From contig JAEPMA010000001.1 of the NCBI GenBank assembly GCA_017644185.1, positions 248,001-312,000 of the forward strand: 64,000 nucleotides of DNA. The letters are read 5' to 3'. Below the pieces are notes generated by a model. The model searched no databases and was not told the DNA's origin. It saw only the letters and a program-made list of their open reading frames with translations. This DNA is from Rhodospirillales bacterium. Its GTDB lineage: Bacteria > Pseudomonadota > Alphaproteobacteria > Rhodospirillales > Casp-alpha2. The first letter of the stretch is position 1. The number at the start of each line of letters is the position of its first letter. The position numbers and the translations under genes were made by a program. Positions 41,241-50,187 of the stretch are shown here, piece by piece.

Positions 41241-42673
41241 GCGCGCCCGCCTACGATATCGCCATCATCGGTGCGGGCCCGGCCGGCATGGCGGCGGCGC
41301 ACGAGGCGGTCAACGTCGGGCTGAAGGTCGTCATTATCGATGAGCAGGCTGCGCCGGGTGGTCAGATTTACCGCGATGTCGAACGGGTCGCGATGGAACG
41401 CCGCCACGATCTGGACGTTTTGGGCGCGGACTATAAATACGGCTATGGCCTGGTTGACGGGCTTCAGGCATCGAGCGTGACGCATCTTGCCGGGCATACC
41501 GTCTGGCAGATCGAACGTAACGGGACCGTCTGGTGTTCGGATGGTAAAATTGCGAAGCAAGTCGATGCCAAGCGTGTGCTACTGGCGACGGGTGCGATGG
41601 AACGTCCCGTCCCCGTGCCGGGCTGGACATTGCCCGGGGTGATGACGGCGGGCGCCGCTCAGATCCTGATGAAGAGTGCCGGGATGATCCCGGACGGTCC
41701 GATTGCGATCTGCGGCAGCGGTCCGTTGCTTTTATTGATCGCCGATCAGCTTGTTCGCGCCGGCGCGAAAATCGCCGTGGTTGCGGAGACAACCTCGTTC
41801 ACCGACTACCTGCGTGCGGCCCCTCACCTTTTACGCGCGCTTAAGGGGGCGGATTACCTTCGTAAAGGGATTGCCATGCGGCGCCGGTTGAAGACGTCGG
41901 GGGTTCGGATCGTCTCCGGTATTTCGGATCTCCGTATTACCGGAAGCGACAAGGCGGAGGGCGTCTCTTACAGGGTGGGGGGAAGCGTCAAGTCATTCGC
42001 CGCCGAAACCGTCCTGCTGCATCAGGGGGTCGTGCCGAACACCCAAGCGACCCGGCAACTCCGGCTCGAGCACATCTGGCACGAACAGCAGCACTACTGG
42101 TATCCGAAGACGGGGCAAAACGGATCGACGGAGGCCGAGGCGATCTATATCGCCGGTGACGGTGCCGGTATCAACGGTGCGCGCGCCGCCGAAGCGGCGG
42201 GCCGGCTGACGGCTTTGGAGATCGCGTGCTCGCTGGGCAAGATCAGCCGGGCTGATTTCGATCTGAAGTCACCGCCGTGGTTTTCGGAACTGGATCACCA
42301 TCAATCGGTGAGGCCGTTGCTCGATGCGATGTTCCCGCCGCCGAAAGAGATTCTAAATCCCCCCGATGACGCAACGCTGGTGTGCCGCTGTGAAGAGATC
42401 ACTGCCGGCGACGTCCGCAAGGCGGCCAAGCTCGGCGCGCCGGGACCCAATCAACTGAAGGCTTTTTTGCGTGCCGGCATGGGGCCGTGCCAGGGCCGTA
42501 TGTGTGGTTTGACGGTGACGGAAGTGCTGGCGGCGGCACATGGAAAATCCCCGGCTGACATCGGTGCTTACCGCATCCGCCCGCCGTTGAAGCCGCTCTC
42601 TCTTGCCGAATTGGCCGATATGGAAACCGGCGACGGCGACGTTACTTTAGCGTCCCCGTCATCCGGTCCTTGA
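41237..42673 (+). CDS. FAD/NAD(P)-dependent large subunit (alpha) with C-terminal BFD-like [2Fe-2S] domain
   Basis: 478 aa. FAD motif DIAIIGAGPAGMAAAHEAVN, DEQAAPGGQIYRD, LLATGAMERPVPVPGWTLPG with TAGAAQILMKSAG, a second dinucleotide motif IAICGSGPLLLLIADQLVRA, and IYIAGDGAGINGARAAEAAG. The BFD-like domain has C383, C385, C418 and C423 (VCRCEEI and GPCQGRMC). This is the alpha subunit of opine oxidase/HcnB/hydroxyproline dehydrogenase-type heterotrimers; it likely passes electrons onward to quinone. The 3' end overlaps the convergent oxidoreductase gene by 32 bases. Confidence 0.88.
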   Translation: MSAPAYDIAIIGAGPAGMAAAHEAVNVGLKVVIIDEQAAPGGQIYRDVERVAMERRHDLDVLGADYKYGYGLVDGLQASSVTHLAGHTVWQIERNGTVWCSDGKIAKQVDAKRVLLATGAMERPVPVPGWTLPGVMTAGAAQILMKSAGMIPDGPIAICGSGPLLLLIADQLVRAGAKIAVVAETTSFTDYLRAAPHLLRALKGADYLRKGIAMRRRLKTSGVRIVSGISDLRITGSDKAEGVSYRVGGSVKSFAAETVLLHQGVVPNTQATRQLRLEHIWHEQQHYWYPKTGQNGSTEAEAIYIAGDGAGINGARAAEAAGRLTALEIACSLGKISRADFDLKSPPWFSELDHHQSVRPLLDAMFPPPKEILNPPDDATLVCRCEEITAGDVRKAAKLGAPGPNQLKAFLRAGMGPCQGRMCGLTVTEVLAAAHGKSPADIGAYRIRPPLKPLSLAELADMETGDGDVTLASPSSGP

Positions 42674-43925
42674 GCTTGTACCAGTTCATCATCACCGGCA
42701 GGAACCAGGGCGTGCCGTTGTAGAATGGGATCGCGCGGAACGGCACTTTGTCGAATGCCGACGCACCTTCTTCCTGGCCCATGACGACCATCGCCGCTTT
42801 TTGCCCCATCCAGCGCGCCCAGACCACGCCCGAACCGCAAAATCCGGTCGCGTAGACGACGCCGTCATGGATCGTGAGTTTCGGCAGTTCGTCCATCGGG
42901 AAGGCGACAAAACCGAACCAGTGGTGCGAGAGCTCGGTTTCGGACAGATCGGGGAAAATTTCCAACAATCCACCCCGCAGGCGTTCGCGCGCCTTGGCGG
43001 CGTCGTTGTCGTAGCGGCGGCCCCCCAAAAGGATGCGTGTCCCGTCCGGTGACGGACGGTAATAATGACCAAGCTGACGCGTCTCGCCGTGCATCTGCTT
43101 CTTCGGCATCAAAGTCGCCATCAAATTCGGGCTCAAAGGTTCCGTCGCGATCATTTCCGAAATCACCGGCACCAGGCGGCGGCGGAGCCATGGGAGGCCT
43201 TTATCGGTGTAGCCGTTGGTACAGACGATGACATGGTTGGCCTTGATCTTGCCCTTGGGGGTGGTGACCGTGAAGGTGCCGCCGACGCGCTCGATATTGG
43301 TCACGCCGACGCCGCTGAAGATCTTCGCCCCGGAAGCTTCGGCAACGCGGCGCAGTTCGCGATGCAGTTTACCCGGATGCAGTCCGCCCATGTCCGAGCG
43401 CACGGCGCCGCCGTGATAGAGGTCGGAGCCGATCTCGTCGTGTTGATCGGCGCGTTCAATGATCTTGACCTCGATGCCCAGGTGGCGATGCATCATATCC
43501 GCTTCGCGTTTCATGCTTTCGAGGATTTCCGGGCGCATCGCGCCGGTGAACCGGCCGGTCAGTTGAAAGTCGCAGTCGAGCTTTTCCGATTCGATGAAGC
43601 TGAATAAATCCTCGCGTGCGGTCATGCCTTCTTCATAGAACGCCTTGGCATGTTCCATGCCGAACTTGTTGACCAGCTTCGAAAACGAATGACGGATATT
43701 CCCACTGGTCAGGCCGCCGTTGCGGCTCGACGCCCCATCGCCCGGGCGGTCGCGTTCGAGTACGATCACGTCGCGGCCGGCACGGCTCAACGGAATGGCA
43801 GCGCCCATGCCTGCATACCCACCGCCTACGACGACGATGTCGGCGGTCTCGGGGGGTGTGCCTTCATCGGCAGGTCGGGGTTCGGCTTCTTCCCACCAGT
43901 AGGGGCGGTCCTTGACGGTACTCAT
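42642..43925 (-). CDS. FAD-binding oxidoreductase, PuuB-like (gamma-glutamylputrescine oxidase family)
   Basis: 427 aa. The N-terminal YWWEEAEP motif before the FAD fold, then DIVVVGGGYAGMGAAIPLSR, DGASSRNGGLTSGNI, a LHPGKLHRELRRVAEASGAK segment, HVIVCTNGYTDKGLPWLRRR and the closing GVVYATGFCGSGVVWARWMG. These match PuuB-like and related DAO-family amine oxidases. It probably oxidises a secondary or primary amine. Although on the opposite strand, it completes an island of four amino-acid oxidoreductases around the TAXI transporter. Confidence 0.87.
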   Translation of the reverse strand: MSTVKDRPYWWEEAEPRPADEGTPPETADIVVVGGGYAGMGAAIPLSRAGRDVIVLERDRPGDGASSRNGGLTSGNIRHSFSKLVNKFGMEHAKAFYEEGMTAREDLFSFIESEKLDCDFQLTGRFTGAMRPEILESMKREADMMHRHLGIEVKIIERADQHDEIGSDLYHGGAVRSDMGGLHPGKLHRELRRVAEASGAKIFSGVGVTNIERVGGTFTVTTPKGKIKANHVIVCTNGYTDKGLPWLRRRLVPVISEMIATEPLSPNLMATLMPKKQMHGETRQLGHYYRPSPDGTRILLGGRRYDNDAAKARERLRGGLLEIFPDLSETELSHHWFGFVAFPMDELPKLTIHDGVVYATGFCGSGVVWARWMGQKAAMVVMGQEEGASAFDKVPFRAIPFYNGTPWFLPVMMNWYKLKDRMTGTLK

Positions 43926-44015
43926 TGGGCTGATCTCTTTGAATGTGGAATGACGTGTTCGTTAAAGTTAGACACGACGGGACCGTGTTGCCAATCCCGG
44001 GAGACGTCTGGACAC

Positions 44016-44043
44016 AAAAAAAGCGCGCCGTTGGCGCGCTTTT
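44016..44043 (-). terminator. Rho-independent terminator downstream of the cold shock gene
   Basis: A 9-bp stem (44021-44029 with 44033-44041) and a 3-base loop, with seven T residues after it on the minus strand and four T on the plus side. It lies about 50 bases after the cold shock stop and isolates that gene from the PuuB-like gene. Confidence 0.88.
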
Positions 44044-44091
44044 CCGTTCGGCGTGACGCCGCCGGCGAGGCCGGCGGCGGTGTCCGATCAA

Positions 44092-44301
44092 TCAGTCTTC
44101 GACCGTCAGGTTCTCGGCGGACGACTTGCCGTTCTTGCCGGCTTGCAGTTCGTACGACACCTTCTGACCTTCACGAAGGCCACTCAGGCCGGCGCGTTCG
44201 ACGGCCGAGATGTGAACGAAGGCATCCTTGCCGCCATCCGACGGTTCGATGAAGCCGTAACCCTTGGTCGGGTTGAACCATTTAACAGTACCAGTAGCCA
44301 T
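44092..44301 (-). CDS. cspA: Cold shock protein, CspA family
   Basis: 69 aa, a single cold-shock domain that binds single-stranded RNA and DNA. MATGTVKWFNPTKGYGFIEP contains RNP1 (KGYGFI) and DAFVHISAVE contains RNP2. It is a monocistronic gene with a long intergenic upstream region (208 bases) typical of regulated leaders, and a clean terminator downstream. It is unrelated to the catabolic genes on either side. Confidence 0.96.
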   Translation of the reverse strand: MATGTVKWFNPTKGYGFIEPSDGGKDAFVHISAVERAGLSGLREGQKVSYELQAGKNGKSSAENLTVED

Positions 44302-44509
44302 GTCTCATTACCTCTAACAGTTGGCATTGACGGTGGGCCGCACCGTGCGGGACCGTCCTGTAACGCTCACATTGTCAGGGTATCTCGTAGCTTACCGGCG
44401 AACCGGGGTCTCATAGACTCTAAACAAATGTAATACGCGGGCGGACTATGAGGCCAAAACGTTCTCAAAGTCAATTAGATCGCGATATTGTGAGAAAAAT
44501 GGGTGACCG

Positions 44510-45907
44510 CTACTTTCCCGCGAGGTGGGCGGTCAGTTTCGCGAAATCGGTCACTGAATCGAGGTTCATCAGGGCTTCGAACGAGGCGTCCGCGTCGGCT
44601 TTCGAGATCACTTTCGACGCGCAGTCGGCATATTTTGCGTAAAGTTCGTCCCGGCTCATGGCGTTGTCGCCGCTGCGGCCGACCATGTTGTCGATGCGCT
44701 TGGTGCGGGTCGAACCGTCACTCAGTTTCACCGAAACTTCCGCGTCCCAGGTGCCGCCCTCCGGCGCGCCCGGTTCCCCGAACGGCACAACGGTGACTTT
44801 TTCCAAAAGCCGGACGATCTCGGGTTGGAGGAAGGCATCGTCTTCGAAATCCTTCAGGCGAACGGCCCCATCCAAAAGTGCGCGGGCAACGGCATACTGT
44901 TGAGAGAACTTGGCCTGCAGGACGCTTCTCGGGAACGCTGTGTTGGTGTGGCGGAACCGTCTTTGATGCACATGGATGGTGATGGTGTCGGTGTTGTCTG
45001 CGGTGACGCCGTCATCGGCGCGCAAGGCGAGCATTGCCGCGATAGCGTGGTGCGTCGAGCCGCAACACGGGAATTGCTTGATGCCGATGCTCGGCAACTC
45101 GATGGTCAGCGGCAATGTCCACGCGGACAGAAGCGGGGTCGCGTCGAAGGTGCCTTCGCCGTTGAAGACGTTGAAGAAGCCCTGATGATGCTCCATCGCC
45201 TGCGGGTTGGCTTCGAAGCCGCGCTGCGCCATGAGAGTTGCCATCAGGCCCGAACGGCCCGAATGCCCGACATGAAGCGGTTTGGTCATGGTGCCGAAGT
45301 TGGCCTTGATGCCGGCCGCGAGGGAAGCGGCGATCGCCAGCGCACGGGTCGTCTGCGTTGGATTCAGTTTAAGGGCGTAGGCCGCCGATGCGACGGTGCC
45401 GAAAATCCCCAACGTCGCCGTCGGATGCCAGCCCTTGTCGTAATGATGCGGGTGTAATGCCATCGCGAACCTGTGTTCGACCTCGAAGCCGACCACGTAG
45501 GCGTCGATCAGCTCTCGGCCGGTCAGGCCGTGTTCCTCGGCGAGCGCGAACAATACCGGGACCAGGGGAACCGATTGATGCCCTCCCAAGACGTCGGAGA
45601 AATCGTCGAAGTCGAGCGCGTGGGACGCGATCCCATTGACGAGTGTGGCGTCGAGCGCGCTGGTTTTCTGTTTCGCGCCGAGGATGGAACAGGGACCGGG
45701 CGCATCGGCGACGCCCGGTGTCGACAGCAGGATTTGCGTACAGGGTTCAGGGAGTCCTGCGAGGGTAACGCCGATGGTATCCGCGATGCCTGCCTTTGCG
45801 ACCTCGATGGCTTTCGGGGAGATGGCGGCTGGATCGAACCCTGTAATCCGTTCGGAAAGTGCGGCCAGAACGTTGGTGGCCTCGGTCGTGTTCAGTCCGT
45901 CCATCAT
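44510..45907 (-). CDS. MmgE/PrpD family protein
   Basis: 465 aa. The family covers 2-methylcitrate dehydratase, cis-aconitate decarboxylase and iminodisuccinate epimerase. Landmarks: VAKAGIADTIGVTLAG near 35, NGIASHALDFDDFSDVLGGH near 90, GWHPTATLGIFGTVASAAYA, FGTMTKPLHVGHSGRSG and KQFPCCGSTHHAIAAML. It follows the TcuA-like dehydrogenase by 18 bases in the same operon. Because TcuA makes cis-aconitate from tricarballylate, a cis-aconitate-acting PrpD homologue would be a logical next step; this is inference. Confidence 0.9.
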   Translation of the reverse strand: MMDGLNTTEATNVLAALSERITGFDPAAISPKAIEVAKAGIADTIGVTLAGLPEPCTQILLSTPGVADAPGPCSILGAKQKTSALDATLVNGIASHALDFDDFSDVLGGHQSVPLVPVLFALAEEHGLTGRELIDAYVVGFEVEHRFAMALHPHHYDKGWHPTATLGIFGTVASAAYALKLNPTQTTRALAIAASLAAGIKANFGTMTKPLHVGHSGRSGLMATLMAQRGFEANPQAMEHHQGFFNVFNGEGTFDATPLLSAWTLPLTIELPSIGIKQFPCCGSTHHAIAAMLALRADDGVTADNTDTITIHVHQRRFRHTNTAFPRSVLQAKFSQQYAVARALLDGAVRLKDFEDDAFLQPEIVRLLEKVTVVPFGEPGAPEGGTWDAEVSVKLSDGSTRTKRIDNMVGRSGDNAMSRDELYAKYADCASKVISKADADASFEALMNLDSVTDFAKLTAHLAGK

Positions 45908-45925
45908 GATGTTCCCCCTGTCCGG

Positions 45926-47428
45926 TCAGGCGACGGCTTTGGCGCGCCCGGCATACGTGGCGGCGCTTTCGCCCGCCAGCTTGCCGAACACCGCGCCGGC
46001 CATCAAGCCGCTGCCGCCCGGATAATTTTCGTAAAACAATCCGCCGACCAACTCGCCTGCGGCATAGAGGCCCGGGATCGATTGATCGGTGGTGTCCTGG
46101 ACTTCGCCGTCGTTGTTGATCTTGAGGCCCCCGAACGTGAAGGTGACGCCTGTCGTGGTCACGAAGGCCTCGAACGGCGGTTCGCTGATCGGGAGTGCCC
46201 AGTTGGTCTTGTTGACCGCAAGCCCCTTGGTGCTGACGCCGTCCAGAACCGAAGGATTGAAGTCACCAGGTTGGCAGGCGGCGTTGAAATCGTCGACCGT
46301 CTTGGTGAGGACGTCCGGATCGATTTCGAGATGGGCCGCCAGTTCAGCCATGCTACCGGCGGTGTATTTCGTGACCTGTTTGATCCGGTATTCGTCGCGC
46401 AGCAGCGGGATCGTCTTCTGGTCGAAAATCTGGATGGCGGTGCGGAACGGCTGCTTCATGATCTCGCGGCCGAACTTGACGTAGGTATGATTGCGCAGGT
46501 CTTCCCCTTCGTCGACGAAGCGTTCGCCCTTGAGGTTGACCATGATTCCCCATGGATAGGAGTGCTTCTGGAAGTTATCCAGCACTTCGTAATCACCGTA
46601 AGGAGGCGCGGAAATATCCCAACCGACGGAATGGCAGCCCGACCAGTTGCCGAACGGGCGGGCGCCGATTTCGATCGCCATGCGGATGCCATCGCCCATA
46701 TTGTGACGCGTGCCGCGCACACGGGCTAAATCCCAGCCCGCGCCAAGATACTGCGCGCGCATGGCAGGGTTCGATTCGAACCCGCCGCACGCCAGCACGA
46801 CCGCATCGCAGTCGATATCTTCGTATCCGTGCTGGGTTCGGACACTGAGTCCGGTAATGCAGCGGTTGTCGTCCTGATAAAGCTCGGTCGCGCCGCAGGA
46901 ATAACGGATTTCGCAGCCCATCTTGAGGGCGTGGGCGAGTTCCATCTCGACCAGGCCGGCGCCACCGCCGACGGCCTCGATGTTTACACCGCCGTAGAAA
47001 TGATGCTTGCCATCGACAAGAAAAGACTGGCGCCCGAACATCGGAATAAAACGAACCCCGTGTTCGCGCAGCCAGACCATAGTCGGGCGCGAGCCGTCGA
47101 TAAGGAGCCGCGCCATTTCTTCATCCGCCTGATGATGGGTAACCTTCATCAGTGCGTCGTAGAACACGCCTCTGTCGTGTACCGGAAGCACGATCTGTTC
47201 GCGCTCCGCATCCGATAGATCGGTGAGTACGTCTGACGCCGCATCGTCGATACCGCTATGACAAAAGCGGAAGCCACCGGCGGTGAAATATGAGTTCCCG
47301 CCTTTTTCTTCTTCTGCCGCTTTTTCGAGGATGAGGACTGATGCCCCGTTTTCCCTCGCCGCCATTGCCGCACAAAGCGCGGCGTTACCGGCGCCGACGA
47401 CGACGACGTCGTACTTCTTATTACTCAT
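45926..47428 (-). CDS. TcuA-like FAD-dependent tricarballylate dehydrogenase family protein
   Basis: 500 aa. FAD motif YDVVVVGAGNAALCAAMAAR, EKAAEEEKGGNSYFTAGGFR, then GGGAGLVEMELAHALKMGCE, ACGGFESNPAMRAQYLG, and the closing GLYAAGELVGGLFYENYPGG. These follow the fumarate reductase-like fold of TcuA, which oxidises tricarballylate to cis-aconitate. The TcuB electron-transfer and TcuC transporter genes usual for that pathway are absent here. An AGGGAA site precedes ATG 47428. A divergent LysR gene is 117 bases away. Confidence 0.87.
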   Translation of the reverse strand: MSNKKYDVVVVGAGNAALCAAMAARENGASVLILEKAAEEEKGGNSYFTAGGFRFCHSGIDDAASDVLTDLSDAEREQIVLPVHDRGVFYDALMKVTHHQADEEMARLLIDGSRPTMVWLREHGVRFIPMFGRQSFLVDGKHHFYGGVNIEAVGGGAGLVEMELAHALKMGCEIRYSCGATELYQDDNRCITGLSVRTQHGYEDIDCDAVVLACGGFESNPAMRAQYLGAGWDLARVRGTRHNMGDGIRMAIEIGARPFGNWSGCHSVGWDISAPPYGDYEVLDNFQKHSYPWGIMVNLKGERFVDEGEDLRNHTYVKFGREIMKQPFRTAIQIFDQKTIPLLRDEYRIKQVTKYTAGSMAELAAHLEIDPDVLTKTVDDFNAACQPGDFNPSVLDGVSTKGLAVNKTNWALPISEPPFEAFVTTTGVTFTFGGLKINNDGEVQDTTDQSIPGLYAAGELVGGLFYENYPGGSGLMAGAVFGKLAGESAATYAGRAKAVA

Positions 47429-47545
47429 CAGATGTTTCCCTAAGTAAACTCGGGCGTTTTTTGTGTTCTTATGCAGGAATTCTGCGCCGTCTTGATTGTG
47501 AAGTAAAATTCAAATATCTTCATATTTATTAAGGATAGCTTATAA

Positions 47546-48460
47546 ATGAATATTCCGTACGGCATTCGTGACATCGAGGTTTTCATCCGGGTCATCGACG
47601 CCGGCAGCTTCAAAGAAGCCGCCGCGCACCTCAACGTCACGCAATCCGCGTTGACGCAGCGGCTGCAAAAGCTTGAGGACGCGGTCGGTGCGAAACTGAT
47701 CGACCGCACCACACGGTCCATCGCCCTTACCGCCGTGGGGCGCGCGTTTCTTCCGTCCGCCCGGCGGATGCTGAACCAGTTCGAACAAGCTTATAACGAC
47801 ATCCGCGACGTGATTGACGTTGCGGGCGGGCGGGTCACGATTTCCAGTCTCATTTCCGTCGCGACGTATGTGCTACCAGACGTGATCGGCCGTTTTGCCG
47901 TAGCCCACCCAAGTGTCGGCGTTCGGGTTATCGACGTTTCCGAACAAGAGATCATGTCCTACGTGCGACGTGGCGAGGCGGAACTCGCCATCGATATGCG
48001 GACCGACGACATCGAGGAGGGGTTGGTCGCAACGCCTTTGATGGAGGATGGGTTCGTGCTCGCGTGCCGCGACGACCATCCACACGCCGTCGGCGGCCCC
48101 GTCGATTCCGCCGAACTGAGCGGCATGCCATTGATGATCCTGGGGGCGCGGAGCGGGACCAGCCGCGTGCTGCAGGCACATTTGACCAATCGTGCGACGT
48201 CGGCGAAGTGGTTGTACGAAGTGCAGCACCTGTCGACCATGGTCGGTTTCCTGGAGGCGGGGATGGGTGTCGGCATTATCCCGCGCATGGTGATGCGTGG
48301 TGTCGCATCGCGCCGGCTGGTATCGCGTCCGCTGCACGGTCCCGGTTTGTCCCGCACGCTTGAGCTGGTTGAGCGAAGGGGAGCGACACTCTCGCCCGCC
48401 GCCGATGAGCTCAAGCAGATGATCCTTAGCGAATTCACGGACCTGGCGAAGTCGGCCTAG
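47546..48460 (+). CDS. LysR-family transcriptional regulator
   Basis: 304 aa. The helix-turn-helix is FIRVIDAGSFKEAAAHLNVT with SALTQRLQKLEDAVGAKLID and TTRSIALTAVGRAFLP; the effector domain has ISSLISVATYVLPDVIGRFA and LEAGMGVGIIPRMVM. Divergent placement upstream of the TcuA-like/PrpD-like operon makes it the probable regulator of that pair, sensing a tricarboxylic-acid-like inducer. The stop codon overlaps the convergent AtuA-C stop within CTAG. Confidence 0.93.
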   Translation: MNIPYGIRDIEVFIRVIDAGSFKEAAAHLNVTQSALTQRLQKLEDAVGAKLIDRTTRSIALTAVGRAFLPSARRMLNQFEQAYNDIRDVIDVAGGRVTISSLISVATYVLPDVIGRFAVAHPSVGVRVIDVSEQEIMSYVRRGEAELAIDMRTDDIEEGLVATPLMEDGFVLACRDDHPHAVGGPVDSAELSGMPLMILGARSGTSRVLQAHLTNRATSAKWLYEVQHLSTMVGFLEAGMGVGIIPRMVMRGVASRRLVSRPLHGPGLSRTLELVERRGATLSPAADELKQMILSEFTDLAKSA

Positions 48461-48822
48461 AGGTACCTCGACCCGGCGGGGATGCAGGATTTCGGCACCG
48501 TCACTTCGATCTCGCCCAACAACATAAATGACAGCGTCTTGCCGTGCAGGTCCTGGGACAGCGAGCTGTTGACCCCGCCTTCAAGCGCGTTGTCGATGAC
48601 GAAGTTCATGGCGGGCAGGTTTGGAAGCTCGTATCTGGTGACGTCGGTCGCACCCTTATGGCGGAATAGATCCAGGACAAGCTCAGGGGTGACTTGTTCC
48701 AACAGATAGGGAAACGTGTCGGGGAGATAAGGGACCAGCGAGATGTTGGAGCGGTTTCCCTTGTCGCCGGTGCGGCCGTGCGCGACGGCGTGAAGGGGGA
48801 GCGTGATCATATCGTCGCTCAT
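48457..48822 (-). CDS. AtuA C-terminal-like domain protein (stand-alone)
   Basis: 121 aa from ATG 48822, overlapping the larger AtuA gene stop by 4 nt. It has LHAVAHGRTGDKGNRSNISL near the start and ELPNLPAMNFVIDNALEGG in the middle, matching the C-terminal ferredoxin-fold-like extension found fused in some AtuA proteins. Here it is a separate gene, so the two products should form a complex. The exact reaction is unknown. It is the last gene of the minus-strand catabolic arm. Confidence 0.8.
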   Translation of the reverse strand: MSDDMITLPLHAVAHGRTGDKGNRSNISLVPYLPDTFPYLLEQVTPELVLDLFRHKGATDVTRYELPNLPAMNFVIDNALEGGVNSSLSQDLHGKTLSFMLLGEIEVTVPKSCIPAGSRYL

Positions 48823-50186
48823 GGGTTCACCTTTTGGGCGCGGGCCTGCGCCTCGACCGGACCGCGCGGCACCAGCACCGAGGCCGTGTTGACCTGGCCG
48901 GTGATGTTGCAGCGGTAGCCGCCACCCCCGGCGGGGCCTGAACAAAATAGACTAAGGACTTCGTCGTTCACGTACTGGGCCGTCTCTTTATCGAGGGTGC
49001 GGATCGCGGCGCGGAGCCTGTATTCGCCGTCCATCGGCATGTTTTTCTGACGCTCCCGATCCGATGCGTCGTTGTCGTAGACCGCGCCGGTGCCGACGAT
49101 CTCGATCCGGACCGGCTCCGTGACACCATGCTTCGAAACGCGCGCACGCACCACATCGGCGGCGAGGCGCGCGCGGGCGAGGGCGTTGGGGCCGGCATAG
49201 ATCATTTCGGATTCCGCAAGCCATCCACCGTCGGCGGAAACCGTGACCTTCAATGTCTCCGGTGGGGGCGAGCCCTTGGCACCGGTGACGCGGATACGGT
49301 CCTTGCCGTCTTCGGTTAACGTCACGTTGGTGATATCCAGCTGCACGTCGGGTGTCAGGTAAGCGGACGGATCGTGCACTTCGTACAACATCTGTTCGAT
49401 GACCGTGGCGCGGGTGACCATGCCGCCGGTGTCGTCGGCTTTGGTGATGGTGAGCGTCCCGTCCGCCTCGATCTCGCCGATCGGAAACCCGAGTTCGTCC
49501 ATGCCCGGTACATCTTTAAAGCCAGGATCGCAGAAGTAACCCCCTGTGACCTGCCCGCCGCATTCCAGCAAATGCCCGGCGAGCGTTCCCTGCGCCAAAA
49601 GGTCCCAGTCTTCGGGCCCCCAGCCGTACTCATGGATTAGTGGACCGAGCACCAGCGCCGCGTCGGTCGTCCGGCCGACCAGCACCACATCGACGTCGAG
49701 CTTGAGGGCTTCCGCGACCGGACGCGCACCAAGATAGGCGTTGGCGGCGACGATCTCCTTGCCGTCGATGCTGACTCCTTCGATGGTGGGCAGGCTGGCG
49801 ACGTCTTCCGCGCCCATGAAAGCCAACAAATCGTCTCCCAAAACGACGGCGATGCGCAAGCCTTCGACCCCCAGCTCTTTCGCGAGTTCGTGGGTCCTCT
49901 TGGCACCGCCCATCGGATTGGCATTCCCGAGATTGGCGACGATAGTGACCCCCGCGTCTTTGGCGTCTTTAAGGACGTTCCTCAGATAAGGTTCGAGATA
50001 CGGCGAATAGCCCAGTTCCGGATTTCGCATCTTGATCCGCTGGGCAATCGCCAACGTGCGTTCGCCCATGACTTCGAAGATCAGGTACGTCGGGCCGTCT
50101 TTCTTTTTCAGGGTTTCGACGACGGGGATGCCGGCGTCCAGCCTGTCGCCCGCGAAGCCTGCGCCGCTGCCGATATAGACGGTCAC
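48819..50186 (-). CDS. AtuA family (DUF1446) acyclic terpene utilisation-like protein
   Basis: 455 aa from GTG 50186 (VTVYIGSGAGFAGDRLDAG is the family start), one base after the preceding stop codon. Other blocks: FEVMGERTLAIAQRIKMRN, NLGNANPMGGAKRTHELAKE, VVLGDDLLAFM, LVGRTTDAALVLGPLIHEYG and LLECGGQVTGGYFCDPG. AtuA belongs to acyclic terpene (citronellol/geraniol) clusters in Pseudomonas, but relatives occur in many acyl or acid catabolic operons lacking the other atu genes, as here. A CoA-related role is possible, not shown. Confidence 0.86.
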   Translation of the reverse strand: MTVYIGSGAGFAGDRLDAGIPVVETLKKKDGPTYLIFEVMGERTLAIAQRIKMRNPELGYSPYLEPYLRNVLKDAKDAGVTIVANLGNANPMGGAKRTHELAKELGVEGLRIAVVLGDDLLAFMGAEDVASLPTIEGVSIDGKEIVAANAYLGARPVAEALKLDVDVVLVGRTTDAALVLGPLIHEYGWGPEDWDLLAQGTLAGHLLECGGQVTGGYFCDPGFKDVPGMDELGFPIGEIEADGTLTITKADDTGGMVTRATVIEQMLYEVHDPSAYLTPDVQLDITNVTLTEDGKDRIRVTGAKGSPPPETLKVTVSADGGWLAESEMIYAGPNALARARLAADVVRARVSKHGVTEPVRIEIVGTGAVYDNDASDRERQKNMPMDGEYRLRAAIRTLDKETAQYVNDEVLSLFCSGPAGGGGYRCNITGQVNTASVLVPRGPVEAQARAQKVNP

Positions 50187-50187
50187 G

